DNA of 54,715 nucleotides from Bacillota bacterium (GTDB lineage Bacteria; Bacillota; DTU025; MWDF01). Within the stretch, counting starts at the first letter, position 1. Every line of letters starts with the position of its first letter. The notes beneath the pieces are model-generated. The model did not search any database. It saw only the letters and a program-made list of their open reading frames with translations, and had not been told where the DNA came from. The stretch lies in NCBI GenBank assembly GCA_029565935.1, contig JAKQNF010000006.1:1-54715 (forward strand), given 5' to 3'. Below are positions 10,448 through 19,466 of the stretch, in pieces. A program made the translations under genes and the position numbers.

Positions 10448-11101
10448 ATGTTCATAACATTCGAAGGTCCTGACGGTTGCGGAAAGTCTACACAGTCCAG
10501 GCTAATGGCCGAGAAGCTGGAAGCTGCCGGGTACAGGGTGGTCTATACCAGAGAACCCGGCGGCACCGACATCGGGAGGAAGATCAGGCAGATAGTCCTG
10601 TCAAACGCCAACGAGGGCATGAGTCCGATAGCGGAGGCCCTTCTCTATGCCGCAGACAGGGCCCAGCATGTGTTCGAAATTATCGGGCCCACCCTTAAGG
10701 CCGGTCGCGTCGTAGTATCCGACAGGTTCGTGGATTCGAGCTTCGCATACCAGGCCGTGGCCCTTAACGTAGGGATGGCCGAGGTGAAAGCGGCCAACGA
10801 CATCGCCACGGGAGGACTAAGGCCCGACCTTACGATACTTCTGGACGTCGACCCGCGGACCGGGATCTCCCGCGTGAAGAAGGCGAAATCCAAGGGCCAG
10901 GCTGAGGCGCAGGTGGACCGCATAGAAGCCAGGGACCTGGAATACCACGCAGTGGTCAGAAAAGCCTATCTGGACATGGCGGCGAGAGAACCCGACAGGA
11001 TAAAGGTAGTCGACGCTACTTCCGGGGATGTCGCGTCGGTTCATTCAAAGGTGTGCGACATCGTCATGGGATTCTTTTCCTCCAAGGACGTTTCGAAGTG
11101 A
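10448..11101 (+). CDS. tmk: thymidylate kinase
   Basis: 217-residue dTMP kinase (dTMP + ATP to dTDP), cytosolic, for dTTP synthesis. The P-loop GPDGCGKST starts at residue 7, followed by the DR-containing REPGGTDIG loop, the DRFVDSSFAYQ segment, and a lid region rich in Lys/Arg. The start is ATG 10448, since GTGGAGG lies 5 nt upstream; the in-frame GTG at 10436 is part of that ribosome site. It ends in a 4-nt overlap with holB (GTGA), so translation is coupled. Bacillus has yaaQ and yaaR between tmk and holB; here they are absent. Confidence 0.95.
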   Translation: MFITFEGPDGCGKSTQSRLMAEKLEAAGYRVVYTREPGGTDIGRKIRQIVLSNANEGMSPIAEALLYAADRAQHVFEIIGPTLKAGRVVVSDRFVDSSFAYQAVALNVGMAEVKAANDIATGGLRPDLTILLDVDPRTGISRVKKAKSKGQAEAQVDRIEARDLEYHAVVRKAYLDMAAREPDRIKVVDATSGDVASVHSKVCDIVMGFFSSKDVSK

Positions 11102-12207
11102 AGTCGGAGCGGTTCCTCTTCGAAGGAAAGGCCCCCGACCTTCTTGAAGCCGACATAGCCCGCGGGGAGGTCTCACACTCATACCTCATATGGGGCCCAA
11201 GGGGCATAGGAAAGTCCGAGCTGGCCGAGAGGTTCGCCACGGCAGTCAACTGCACGGGGGAGAGGAAGGGTCCGCTGGGTTATTGTGGCACTTGTCCGAG
11301 CTGTTACAAGATGATGGACAATGTCCTGGTTGACTACAACGTAAAGAGGCCCACACGCGCCTTAAGGCGTGAGAGGGGCACCGAGATCAGATCATCCAAG
11401 TCTTCGATAAAGATAGAGGACGTCAGGGAGATGATAGAGGACATCTACCTGAAGCCCAACGAGGCCAAGAGGAAGTTCTGGGTGCTAGAGGACGTGCACA
11501 CGATGGAGGAGCGGATGCTCAACTCCCTTCTGAAGGTGCTGGAGGAACCCCCGGGAGATTCAGTGGTGGTCCTGACAGCAGATTCCCCTGACGACCTGTT
11601 GCCGACGGTCGTATCGCGCTGCAGGCAGGTGAAGATGCTCAGGCCTGGCCAGGGCGAGCTAGCTGGCTGGCTTTCCTCGGAAAGAGGGATCGACACGAAG
11701 AAGGCGGCCTTGATAGCGAAAGCCGCCGACCACCTGCCCGGCAGGGCCCTTGTGATGGCGGACGACCCTTGTTACTGGCCGCTGAGAGAGGCGATGCTCA
11801 ACACACTATTAGATGCGGTGCTAGAAGGAGGGTTGTTCGCCGCTCAAAGAGGAGCTGACAAGATGCAGCTTCTCGGCACAACGGCCCTGGAAGAGGGATT
11901 GAACGGTTCGGAACCGGCCGATCCGGACGGCGAGGCGGGGCGCCTGGCCTCCGGAGGGGGTATAATTGAATATATTGCGGCATTCCTTAAGGACCTAGCA
12001 TACTTGAGAGCCGGGATGCCGATCGATGCAGTAACGAACGTGGACCGCGTGGCCGACCTTTCCGAGGCTTCCTCGAGGATGGGGGCCGATGAGTGGCTGA
12101 GGCGGGCGACTAGAGCCTTCGACCTTTCGACAGCGGTAACGGCGAACGCCAATTTCAGACTTGCGCTCGATGAGGCCATGTTCTTGGCATCGGGCGATTC
12201 TATTTGA
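11098..12207 (+). CDS. holB: DNA polymerase III delta' subunit
   Basis: 369-residue clamp-loader subunit of the AAA+ fold. A Walker-A-like GPRGIGKSE and a four-Cys zinc module (C-x11-C-x2-C-x2-C, residues about 44-62) are present. The sensor region has LEDVHTMEERMLNSLLKVLEEPP, which contains the conserved SLLKxLEEPP core. Arg/Cys at VVSRCRQV matches the family SRC motif. Start: GTG 11098, overlapping the tmk stop as GTGA, with AAGGACG upstream; no better start exists in frame. The next gene, ricT, begins about 15 nt after the stop. It works with DnaX and HolA at the replication fork. Confidence 0.92.
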   Translation: MKSERFLFEGKAPDLLEADIARGEVSHSYLIWGPRGIGKSELAERFATAVNCTGERKGPLGYCGTCPSCYKMMDNVLVDYNVKRPTRALRRERGTEIRSSKSSIKIEDVREMIEDIYLKPNEAKRKFWVLEDVHTMEERMLNSLLKVLEEPPGDSVVVLTADSPDDLLPTVVSRCRQVKMLRPGQGELAGWLSSERGIDTKKAALIAKAADHLPGRALVMADDPCYWPLREAMLNTLLDAVLEGGLFAAQRGADKMQLLGTTALEEGLNGSEPADPDGEAGRLASGGGIIEYIAAFLKDLAYLRAGMPIDAVTNVDRVADLSEASSRMGADEWLRRATRAFDLSTAVTANANFRLALDEAMFLASGDSI

Positions 12208-12221
12208 AAGGGTGCCATGAT

Positions 12222-13664
12222 TTGGTAAGGATAACCGGGATTAGGTTCAAAAGAGCGGGCAAAGTCTACTACTTCGACCCTGGAGAGCTGGAGCTGAAGC
12301 TGGGCGAGAAGGCGATAGTGGAGACTGTGCGCGGTATAGAGATGGGAGATGTCGTCATAGCCTCGAAGATGGTGGAGGACGACGCGGTGGTACAGCCCCT
12401 CAAGAAGGTGATAAGGGCTGCGACCCCGGACGACATCAAGCATTCGATGGACAATATGGCGAAGGAACCGAAGGCGCTCGAGATATGCCATGAGAAGATC
12501 AGGGTGCACGAGTTACCGATGAAGCTCGTCGGCGCCGAGTACACCTTCGACAACAGCAAGGTAATCTTCTATTTTACCGCAGAAGGAAGGGTCGACTTCA
12601 GAGAGCTCGTCAAGGACTTGGCCTCGGTCTTCAAGATGAGGATAGAGCTCAGGCAGATAGGCGTGAGGGATGAGGCGAAGCTGGTAGGTGGCCTCGGCCC
12701 TTGCGGACTGCCGATGTGCTGCACATCATGGCTGGGGGACTTCGATCCGGTTTCCATTAAGATGGCGAAAGAGCAGAACCTTTCGCTGAACCCTGCCAAG
12801 ATATCGGGCATATGCGGAAGGCTCATGTGCTGTTTGAAATTCGAATCTGGCATGTATGAGGGCGTACCAGTGACCGGTGGATGCGCCGATCAGGAAGACT
12901 CATACCTCATGAGGGAGACGGCAACCGAAGGGAAGCCGGAGAAGTGCATGAAGTGTGGAAATCTCCTAGGACGCATCATCGAAGAGGATGTTGAAGGCAC
13001 GCTGCTAGAGAGCACGAATGAACTTACGCGGCCGGAAGAAACCATTGAAGAAGCCATCCAGGTATCTTCGAAATCGGAAGACAGTGTGAACTCGTCAGGA
13101 TGTCGGCAAACGGACGAACCCGTTGCGCAAGAGGCTGTAACGCCTGAAAGGGCGACAGATATTCAAGAGAGGGCCTCAGCTGTGGGCAAAGAGAAGGAGC
13201 GTCCCCCGTTAATGCGCACAGGCACTCCCGAAGAAGGGCGCACAGCGGAAAGACGCGGGCCTGATGGCGGCAGGCATAATGGAAGGTATGACAGGCGCGG
13301 TAAGGGATATAGACCCGAAGCGGCCGCAGAACCGGCCGGACGTCCCAATGAACCTGGCAGGGCCCCAGGACAGAAGGATCATGCAGAAGAGCAGCGCAGG
13401 GACGATGCAGGGCGGCCCTTCCGCAAGAAGAACCCGAAATGGCAGGAATACGAGGCCAGGGAGAAGAAGGCGGTAACGCCAGGACCGGCACGTACGACCT
13501 CGGGTCCGGCAGAGCCCCAGCCTCATCCGCATAATGTGGCTGGCGAGCACGGCGAAACGGCAGAGACAAGGGCCGGCTCTCATAACAAGAATAGGAGAAG
13601 AAGGCGTGGACACAGGAAGCCCGCGGATAACAGAGGAAGCGAAGGACCTGCTCAGGGGGAATGA
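12222..13664 (+). CDS. ricT: PSP1-domain Fe-S regulatory protein RicT with long C-terminal tail
   Basis: In Bacillus, RicT (YaaT) joins YlbF and YmcA in a complex with [4Fe-4S] clusters that aids RNase Y mRNA processing and the phosphorelay. Residues 1-270 match: GIRFKRAGKVYYFDPG at the start, then LGPCGLPMCCTSWL and ICGRLMCCLKFE, the Cys-rich PSP1 signature. A further CMKCG pair follows. Usual length is about 275; here there are about 480, the remainder being a disordered tail rich in E, P, G, R and ending in a basic R/K cluster. I prefer TTG 12222 as start since AAAGGG lies upstream and the protein then aligns with RicT; TTG 12204 is possible. The 3' end overlaps trmN by 59 bp. Confidence 0.9.
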   Translation: MVRITGIRFKRAGKVYYFDPGELELKLGEKAIVETVRGIEMGDVVIASKMVEDDAVVQPLKKVIRAATPDDIKHSMDNMAKEPKALEICHEKIRVHELPMKLVGAEYTFDNSKVIFYFTAEGRVDFRELVKDLASVFKMRIELRQIGVRDEAKLVGGLGPCGLPMCCTSWLGDFDPVSIKMAKEQNLSLNPAKISGICGRLMCCLKFESGMYEGVPVTGGCADQEDSYLMRETATEGKPEKCMKCGNLLGRIIEEDVEGTLLESTNELTRPEETIEEAIQVSSKSEDSVNSSGCRQTDEPVAQEAVTPERATDIQERASAVGKEKERPPLMRTGTPEEGRTAERRGPDGGRHNGRYDRRGKGYRPEAAAEPAGRPNEPGRAPGQKDHAEEQRRDDAGRPFRKKNPKWQEYEAREKKAVTPGPARTTSGPAEPQPHPHNVAGEHGETAETRAGSHNKNRRRRRGHRKPADNRGSEGPAQGE

Positions 13665-14379
13665 GCGCATCGACGACCTCCAGAGGTCCGGGCTAAGGAT
13701 CATACAGGATCCGAAGGGGAACAGGTTTTCCACGGACGCGGTCCTATTGTCCTCCTATTGCAGGGCGAAGAGATCGGACAGGGTGGTTGACCTGGGCACG
13801 GGTACTGGGATACTGCCGCTTCTCGTCTGGGCCAAATGGCATCCGAAGTCCATTATAGGACTAGAGCTTGACGTGCCTACCGCCGATATGGCGGGCCGGA
13901 GCGTCAAGCTCAATGGTCTGGATGGGAATATCAGGATCATCAGCGGCAATCTTAAGGATGCCGCCTCGCTTCTTGGCAAGGCGTCCTGTACCTTGGCCGT
14001 CTCCAATCCGCCTTACATCAAGCATGGCGGCGGGCTGAAGGGAGAGAGCGGCACAAGGGCGCTGGCAAGGCATGAGATAGGCTGCACGTTCGAAGACGTG
14101 GCCAAGGCCGCTTCGGAATTACTCGTTCCGGCGGGCAGGTTCGCCCTCGTGCACAGGCCTGACAGGCTAGCGGACATAATGTGCTCGCTAAGGTCGTGGG
14201 GACTAGAACCTAAAGGGATGCGCACGGTCCATACCAAAGCATCGGAACCTCCCGTGCTCGTCCTGGTAACGTCAATAAAAGGTGCGTCCCCCGGGCTGAA
14301 GATCGGCCCTTCTCTTGTGATCTACGGAGAGGACGGAAAGTACACCGAAGAGACGGACCGGATCTATTATGGAGAATAG
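13606..14379 (+). CDS. tRNA1(Val) adenine-N6 methyltransferase family
   Basis: About 257 residues, a class I SAM-dependent methyltransferase of the TrmN6/YabB family that modifies A37 of a tRNA. SAM-binding motif I is VVDLGTGTGILPLL; catalytic motif IV is SNPPYIKHG, the NPPY of N6-adenine methylases. The N-terminal recognition segment includes QRSGLRIIQDPKGNRFSTDA, close to the family's conserved start. GTG 13606 is chosen as start (ATAGGAG upstream), which overlaps the ricT tail by 59 bp. No ATG is available in frame near the conserved region. The locus order ricT-yabB matches Bacillota. Confidence 0.85.
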   Translation: MDTGSPRITEEAKDLLRGNERIDDLQRSGLRIIQDPKGNRFSTDAVLLSSYCRAKRSDRVVDLGTGTGILPLLVWAKWHPKSIIGLELDVPTADMAGRSVKLNGLDGNIRIISGNLKDAASLLGKASCTLAVSNPPYIKHGGGLKGESGTRALARHEIGCTFEDVAKAASELLVPAGRFALVHRPDRLADIMCSLRSWGLEPKGMRTVHTKASEPPVLVLVTSIKGASPGLKIGPSLVIYGEDGKYTEETDRIYYGE

Positions 14380-14410
14380 AACCTCCCCTGCCGATACAGG
14401 GAAGGTTCTA
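14377..14410. terminator. bidirectional terminator between trmN and abrB
   Basis: TAGAACCT-C-CCCTG (14377-14390) pairs with CAGGG-A-AGGTTCTA (14397-14410) with one mismatch: a 13-bp stem in the space between convergent genes. The left arm includes the trmN stop codon. Confidence 0.7.
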
Positions 14411-14432
14411 TGGTTTTCGCGAGAACGTCATC

Positions 14433-14678
14433 CTACTTGGCCGACTTTATCGAGCTAAGGCAATCCGTACAGATGTTCTTGCCCATGATGTTGCGCATAT
14501 TGTCAGCATTGCCGCAGAATATGCATGCGGGTTCGTACTTCTTCAGGATAATTCGCTCTCCGTCCACGAAGATCTCTAGCGCATCCTTCTCATGGATGTT
14601 CATCGTACGCCTAAGTTCGATGGGGATTACGACACGACCTAGCTCATCAACTTTCCTAACGATGCCAGTAGATTTCAT
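14433..14678 (-). CDS. abrB: AbrB family transition-state regulator
   Basis: 81-residue DNA-binding protein with the AbrB/SpoVT swapped-hairpin domain: MKSTGIVRKVDELGRVVIP at the start is nearly the textbook sequence, followed by ELRRTMNIHEKDALEIF. The C-terminal half carries two Cys pairs (CIFCGN and CTDC), a zinc-finger-like oligomerization part seen in Bacillota AbrB. Start ATG 14678 has GGAGGTG 5 nt upstream. It lies 40 nt downstream of the secreted-protein gene on the same strand and may be read with it. Its position near metG matches Bacillus. It likely represses stationary-phase genes. Confidence 0.93.
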   Translation of the reverse strand: MKSTGIVRKVDELGRVVIPIELRRTMNIHEKDALEIFVDGERIILKKYEPACIFCGNADNMRNIMGKNICTDCLSSIKSAK

Positions 14679-14718
14679 AGTAAACACCTCCGTCACTTAG
14701 TTGCCGAGTCAAGTTGAT

Positions 14719-15318
14719 CTACACGGATATACTCTTCCAGCTACTGTCCAGATGCATTGTCGATATTAGTTTATTGACTAGTTCCTGTGCATGCACAAGG
14801 CTGGATTCTTGTGCATATACAATTATAATTATCGCCCGTTCGTAGTCGGTGAGCAGCGTGAACAGCTTCACCGTCTTGGAACCTGATGTAGCAGTGGCCT
14901 TCCCCGTCAGCTTGAAATTAAGCCCTATGAGGCCGGCCACCCGGACTTGGGCTACATCCTCAGCGGATGAAGGGTCCTCCTTGAAGAAGAGTGCTGAGAT
15001 GCCGTCTATGGGGCCGAACGATAGTGAATCGAGGACCGATGCCGATATCTCGACCAGGGGGCCCTGACTTGACGAGACATACATTTTCCTGAGGCCGTTG
15101 GAGTCCTTTGCTTCGTAGATAGTGAGATCATACTCGTTGGGCAGATCCAGGGTGAATCCCGAACTGTGGGCGAGCTCCACCTTGTCGTTCGTTTTAGACA
15201 GCTTTGCCAGTGTAAGCGGCGACGTAGCCTTTACGGTGGCCGTAGCTACCGGCGACAGCGAAGAGATCAACAAGATGCAGAGCGCAGCCACACTAAGCGC
15301 CGCCTTGCTCTTGAACAT
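14719..15318 (-). CDS. secreted protein of unknown function
   Basis: 199 residues with a clear Sec signal peptide (MFKSKAALSVAALCILLISS, cleavage likely after the TATA region near residue 28). The mature part is a mixed alpha/beta domain with no motif I recognise; LDLPNEYDLTIYE and a later FKLTGKATATSGSKTVKLF resemble the PsbP/DUF-type lipid or small-ligand sensors of exported proteins, but this is only impression. No Cys, no membrane anchor after the signal. ATG 15318 has GGAGGTG 5 nt upstream. Followed by abrB 40 nt later, so possibly one operon. Confidence 0.75.
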   Translation of the reverse strand: MFKSKAALSVAALCILLISSLSPVATATVKATSPLTLAKLSKTNDKVELAHSSGFTLDLPNEYDLTIYEAKDSNGLRKMYVSSSQGPLVEISASVLDSLSFGPIDGISALFFKEDPSSAEDVAQVRVAGLIGLNFKLTGKATATSGSKTVKLFTLLTDYERAIIIIVYAQESSLVHAQELVNKLISTMHLDSSWKSISV

Positions 15319-15343
15319 GCTGTCACCTCCTTGTATCCAAATA

Positions 15344-15373
15344 AATCTATCTTGATAAGAAATTGTTAATCAA
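15344..15373 (-). promoter_or_regulatory. possible promoter for secreted protein/abrB
   Basis: On the minus strand TTGATT (15368-15373), 18-bp spacer, TAGATT (15344-15349). It is followed by a short leader to ATG 15318. The match is partial, in an AT-rich region. Confidence 0.35.
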
Positions 15374-15599
15374 TATATTAATACACAATTAGCAAAAGAC
15401 AATCAAATATTTGGAAGAGTTCTTCGGAAAAATCGTGAATATTTTCAATTCCCGCGACGGTTGCTGCCGACATGCTCTGATTTAGCTCATTTGACAATGC
15501 ATAATTGCGGAAACTAACATATAGATACTATCATACATCATATATACTAAAACAAGTATTATAGCCTAATGGCCTAGCGCCATGCATCTGGAGGTTAAA
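15374..15599. other. AT-rich region upstream of metG
   Basis: About 225 bases with no gene visible. The region is AT-rich and likely holds divergent promoters. A plus-strand candidate is TTGACA (15491-15496) with an 18-bp spacer to TAACAT (15515-15520). I looked for a T-box leader (specifier loop, AGTA-type bulges, the TGGNACCGCG motif and terminator) and did not see one. GGAGGT (15590-15595) is the metG ribosome site. Confidence 0.45.
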
Positions 15600-17594
15600 A
15601 TGGAGAACAAGGCTTTCTACATCACGACTCCCATATACTACGTAAACGACCTGCCGCACATAGGCCATTCCTATACAACGATAGCTTGCGACGTAATGGC
15701 CAGGTACAAGCGGCTGGCTGGATTCGATGTATATTTTCTCACGGGAACGGACGAGCACGGACAGAAGATAGAGCGGATGGCAGAATCAAAGGGCGTGGCA
15801 CCGAAAGCGTACTGCGACGAGATAGCCGGTGCCTTCAAGAGACTCTGGGAGAGGCTCGACATAAGCAACGATGGTTTCGTAAGGACCACGGACGATTATC
15901 ATGTGCGCCGCGTACAGAAGATATTCAAGCGCATATACGACAACGGCGACATATACAAGGACAAGTACGAGGGCTGGTATTGTACGCCCTGCGAGTCCTT
16001 CTGGCCCGAGGGGCAGCTGGTCGACGGCAACTGCCCGGACTGCGGGAGGAAGGTAGAGTGGACCGAGGAAGAGGCCTATTTCTTCAGGCTGTCGAAATAC
16101 GCCGACAGGCTGCTCAAGCTATATGAGGACAGGCCGAACTTCATCCAGCCGGCGAGCCGCAAGAACGAGATGGTGGCCTTCATCAAATCGGGGCTGGAGG
16201 ACCTTTGCGTATCGCGCACGACGTTCAAATGGGGAGTGCCGGTCGATTTCGACGAGAAGCACGTCGTCTACGTATGGATAGACGCCCTTTCCAATTACAT
16301 CACCAAGCTCGGCTTCCCGGAGGATGACGATGAGCTGTACAGGAGGTATTGGCCGGCGGACTTCCACGTGGTCGGCAAGGAGATAGTCAGGTTCCACTCG
16401 GTAATATGGCCTGCGATATTGATGTCCCTGGGAATAGAGCTTCCCGGATCAGTCTTCGGACACGGATGGTGGACCGCCGAGGGAGAGAAGATATCCAAGT
16501 CCAAGGGGAACATGATCGACCCTGGAAAGTACATAGACGAGTTCGGGTCGGACCAGATAAGGTATTTCGTCCTTAGGGAGATATCCTTCGGACAGGACGG
16601 CGACTTCTCCAGGCTCAACTTCCTGCACAGGACGAACGCCGAGTTGGCCAACGACCTGGGCAACCTGCTGAGCAGGGCGACAGCAATGATCGGCAAGTTC
16701 TGCGAGGGCCTGGTGCCCCTGCCGGGCCTGTTCGATGACATGGACCGCGAGTTCGAACCGCTCGCTAGGGAAGTGCTGGCCAATTACATCAAGGCGATGG
16801 ACAGGATGGACTTCCAAAGCGCCTTCGGCGAAGTCCTGAGGCTGGTCGGAAGGGCCAACAAGTACATCGACGAGGCCGCCCCTTGGAGCCTGGCCAAGGA
16901 CGATGCCGGCAAGGAGAGGCTGGGGACCGTGCTCTACAACGTCGCCGAGACTTGCAGGGTGGCTTCGATACTACTTTCGCCCGTCCTGACTAAAGGAGCG
17001 CCCGAGATATGGCGCCAGCTGGGCCTTGAGGGCACTCCGGCAGAAGCCGGCCTTGCGTCGGCCAAATGGGGCGGCCTCGTCCCGGGGACCGAAGTAAGGC
17101 GCGCCGAGCCGGTCTATCCGAGGATAGACGTAAAGGCCGTCCTGGAGCGAGACGCCGAGGAGAAGGTGAAGAAAGAGGAATCCAAGGCCAATGGGGAAGC
17201 GGCGTCCAAGGGCAAGGAAGCCAAGAAGGAACCTGCCAAGGCTCAGACCGAAGACGAGCCCATGCCGCTCATCTCGATAGACGAGTTCGCCAAGATAGAG
17301 CTAAGGACGGCAGAGGTCCTGTCGGCTGAGCGCATCGAAGGGGCCGACAAGCTCCTCAGGCTCACAGTGAGCGTAGGCGGCAAGCAGAGGCAGATCGTAG
17401 CCGGCATCGCCAAGTTCTATGAACCATCGGAGCTGGTGGGCAAGCACATAGTGATAGTCGCGAACCTCCAGCCGGCGAAGCTCAGGGGCAACGTCTCTGA
17501 AGGTATGCTGCTGGCGGCATCCACGCCGGGCCATGAGCAACTTGCGGTGCTCACCGTCGACAGGCCGCTTCCTAGCGGCTCAAGGGCGAAATGA
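15600..17594 (+). CDS. metG: methionyl-tRNA synthetase
   Basis: 664-residue class I synthetase that charges tRNA-Met. The HIGH motif is HIGH (LPHIGHSYTT) near residue 18. A zinc knuckle follows, with CTPC near 126 and CPDC further on (C-x2-C...C-x2-C, the MetG1 type). KMSKS appears as KISKSKGN near residue 300. After the anticodon-binding helical domain comes a charged K/E/A linker of about 35 residues, then a C-terminal EMAP/CsaA-type tRNA-binding domain (FAKIELRTAEVLSAERIEG, ANLQPAKLRGNVSEGMLLAA). Start ATG 15600 follows GGAGGT by 4 nt. tatD follows with 1 nt between, so co-transcription is likely, as in Bacillus. Confidence 0.96.
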   Translation: MENKAFYITTPIYYVNDLPHIGHSYTTIACDVMARYKRLAGFDVYFLTGTDEHGQKIERMAESKGVAPKAYCDEIAGAFKRLWERLDISNDGFVRTTDDYHVRRVQKIFKRIYDNGDIYKDKYEGWYCTPCESFWPEGQLVDGNCPDCGRKVEWTEEEAYFFRLSKYADRLLKLYEDRPNFIQPASRKNEMVAFIKSGLEDLCVSRTTFKWGVPVDFDEKHVVYVWIDALSNYITKLGFPEDDDELYRRYWPADFHVVGKEIVRFHSVIWPAILMSLGIELPGSVFGHGWWTAEGEKISKSKGNMIDPGKYIDEFGSDQIRYFVLREISFGQDGDFSRLNFLHRTNAELANDLGNLLSRATAMIGKFCEGLVPLPGLFDDMDREFEPLAREVLANYIKAMDRMDFQSAFGEVLRLVGRANKYIDEAAPWSLAKDDAGKERLGTVLYNVAETCRVASILLSPVLTKGAPEIWRQLGLEGTPAEAGLASAKWGGLVPGTEVRRAEPVYPRIDVKAVLERDAEEKVKKEESKANGEAASKGKEAKKEPAKAQTEDEPMPLISIDEFAKIELRTAEVLSAERIEGADKLLRLTVSVGGKQRQIVAGIAKFYEPSELVGKHIVIVANLQPAKLRGNVSEGMLLAASTPGHEQLAVLTVDRPLPSGSRAK

Positions 17595-17595
17595 G

Positions 17596-18372
17596 ATGAG
17601 GATCTTCGACTCGCATTGCCATCTCGACGACGAGGCATATGAGGCGGATAGGGCCGAGTGCATCACAAGGGCGGGGCAATGGGGTGTGGACAGGATACTG
17701 AATCCAGGGTACGACATAGAATCGAGCGGAAGGGCGGTACAGCTCGCGGGCCTTCACGAGATCGTGTGGGCGGCCGTAGGTATACACCCCCAGAAGGGTA
17801 CCGAGCATAACGCCGAGAGCCTGGATGGCCTGAAGGGGCTCGCAACATTGCCCAAAGTAGCGGCGATAGGCGAGATCGGCCTCGACTATTATTGGATGGA
17901 ATCGCCCAAGCAGGCCCAGCACGAAGCGTTCCTCTGGCAGCTGGAGCTGGCCGGCGGCCTGGACCTTCCGGTTATAGTGCACAGCAGGGACGCCGCATAT
18001 GAGACATATCAGATAGTGAAGGCCAACAGGGAGAAAGTGCCGGGCATAGTAATGCACTGCTACTCCGGGAGCGCGGAGATGGCGATGGACTATGTGAAGC
18101 TCGGATGCATGATATCTCTCGCCGGTCCGGTGACTTTCAACAACGCCAAAAAGGCGAGGGAAGTGGCTTTGAAAGTGCCGTTATCAAGCCTCATGGTGGA
18201 GACGGACGGGCCGTATCTGGCCCCGATGCCATACAGGGGTAAGAGGAACGAACCGGCATATACGAAGTTCGTGGTCGAGAAGATCGCCGAGATAAAGGGC
18301 ATGCCCCCGGAGGAGGTCGCCTCACGGACATACGAGAACGCCATGGGCTTCTTCGGCATCGGACATGTCTAG
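17596..18372 (+). CDS. tatD: TatD family metal-dependent hydrolase/DNase
   Basis: 258-residue TIM-barrel hydrolase; the family shows 3'-5' exonuclease activity on DNA and RNA and may act in DNA repair and turnover. Metal ligands: FDSHCHLD (two His), GEIGLDYY (Glu), VIVHSRDA (His), MHCYSGS (His), ETDGPYLAP (Asp). The length is normal (about 255). Start ATG 17596 comes 1 nt after the metG stop; the conserved RIFDSHCHLD start fits exactly. Ends before a strong convergent hairpin. Confidence 0.93.
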   Translation: MRIFDSHCHLDDEAYEADRAECITRAGQWGVDRILNPGYDIESSGRAVQLAGLHEIVWAAVGIHPQKGTEHNAESLDGLKGLATLPKVAAIGEIGLDYYWMESPKQAQHEAFLWQLELAGGLDLPVIVHSRDAAYETYQIVKANREKVPGIVMHCYSGSAEMAMDYVKLGCMISLAGPVTFNNAKKAREVALKVPLSSLMVETDGPYLAPMPYRGKRNEPAYTKFVVEKIAEIKGMPPEEVASRTYENAMGFFGIGHV

Positions 18373-18402
18373 CCGCAGAAGAGCCTTCAAGTACAATACA
18401 TA

Positions 18403-18436
18403 AGAAGGGCGCAGGCTTACGAAGCCGCGCCCTTCT
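18403..18436. terminator. bidirectional terminator tatD/glpX
   Basis: AGAAGGGCGC (18403-18412) pairs with GCGCCCTTCT (18427-18436), and inside it GGCTT pairs with AAGCC around an ACG loop. A long GC stem between convergent genes; the flanks are moderately T/A-rich. Confidence 0.75.
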
Positions 18437-18467
18437 CCAATATTATCTGCGTTACCTTCGGCCTTGC

Positions 18468-19466
18468 CTAGACCCTGAGCTCCTGTCCGGAGCTTCCCCT
18501 TATGGTCTTCCTACTCAGGTCGTGGGTAGTGATTATCCTCCTGATGGTCCCGGTGCGGTATCTCATGGTTATCGATTCGGTCATGCATTTGTCGCCCTCG
18601 AACCTTACGCCCCTTAGCATCTCCCCGTCCGTGACTCCCGTCGCGGAGAATACGATCCCATCTCCCTTGGCGAGATCGTCCGCGCAGAACGTTTCTTCCA
18701 GGTCCTTGAACCCTGCGTTTACCGCCCGTTCCTTCTGGTCCTTGTCCGGGGCGTACAGCTTCGTCAGGATCTCCCCTCCGAGGCATTTCATAGCGGCCGC
18801 CGTTATAACTGCCTCCGGGGCGCCTCCGATGCCCATCAACATGTCTACTCCCGTATCGGGCAGGGCAGTGGCTATCGCCGCCGCTACATCCCCGTCCTGT
18901 ATGAGCTTGATCCTTGCGCCGCATTCGCGGATCTCCCTTATGAGGGCCTCGTGCCTGGGCCTGTTGAGGACTACGACGGTAAGGTCGCGAACTTTCTTGC
19001 CCAAGTTCGCCGCCACTACGTGCAGGTTCACCCTTACGGGCTCGTCCAGGCTGATGCCCTCCTTGGCCTCCGGCCCTACCGCGATCTTGTGGGCGTAGAA
19101 AGTCGGGAACGGCATCAAGGTGCCCTTGTCGGCTGCCACCATGACGGATATCGCCCCGGGCATGCCGTTAGCGACGAGGCTTGTACCTTCTATGGGGTCC
19201 ACCGCGATGTCCATCTCGACCTCATCCCCGCCCAGTCCGACCTTCTCGCCGTTGTAGAGCATGGGAGCTTTGTCCTTCTCGCCTTCGCCTATGATTATCG
19301 TACCGTTGATCCTCACCAGGTCCAGCATGCCTCTCATGCCGTCGACACCGGCCCCGTCCACCGCGTTCTTGTCTCCGGTGCCCATGAAACGTGCCGCCTT
19401 AAGAGCCGCGGTCTCGGTAACCCTGACCAGTTCGAGAAGGATCTCCCTCTCCCTGTCGTGACCCAT
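18468..19466 (-). CDS. glpX: class II fructose-1,6-bisphosphatase
   Basis: 332 residues, GlpX family: hydrolyses fructose-1,6-bisphosphate to fructose-6-phosphate in gluconeogenesis. Motifs: IIIGEGEKDKAPML near 57, metal-binding AVDPIEGTSL near 91, and GIGGAPEAVITAAA near 212, all as in GlpX. The length is the family norm (about 320-335). ATG 19466 has GGAGGC upstream. Class II FBPase together with gpmI in this window suggests full gluconeogenesis, in keeping with growth on small organic compounds, though that is inference. It stands alone on the minus strand between plus-strand units. Confidence 0.95.
   Translation of the reverse strand: MGHDREREILLELVRVTETAALKAARFMGTGDKNAVDGAGVDGMRGMLDLVRINGTIIIGEGEKDKAPMLYNGEKVGLGGDEVEMDIAVDPIEGTSLVANGMPGAISVMVAADKGTLMPFPTFYAHKIAVGPEAKEGISLDEPVRVNLHVVAANLGKKVRDLTVVVLNRPRHEALIREIRECGARIKLIQDGDVAAAIATALPDTGVDMLMGIGGAPEAVITAAAMKCLGGEILTKLYAPDKDQKERAVNAGFKDLEETFCADDLAKGDGIVFSATGVTDGEMLRGVRFEGDKCMTESITMRYRTGTIRRIITTHDLSRKTIRGSSGQELRV

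Noticed and set aside
13209-13733. Antisense open frames opposite the ricT tail
   Set aside because: Low-complexity shadow of an Arg/Gly/Pro-rich coding tail.
15374-15599. T-box leader upstream of metG
   Set aside because: No specifier domain, no TGGNACCGCG motif and no terminator hairpin.
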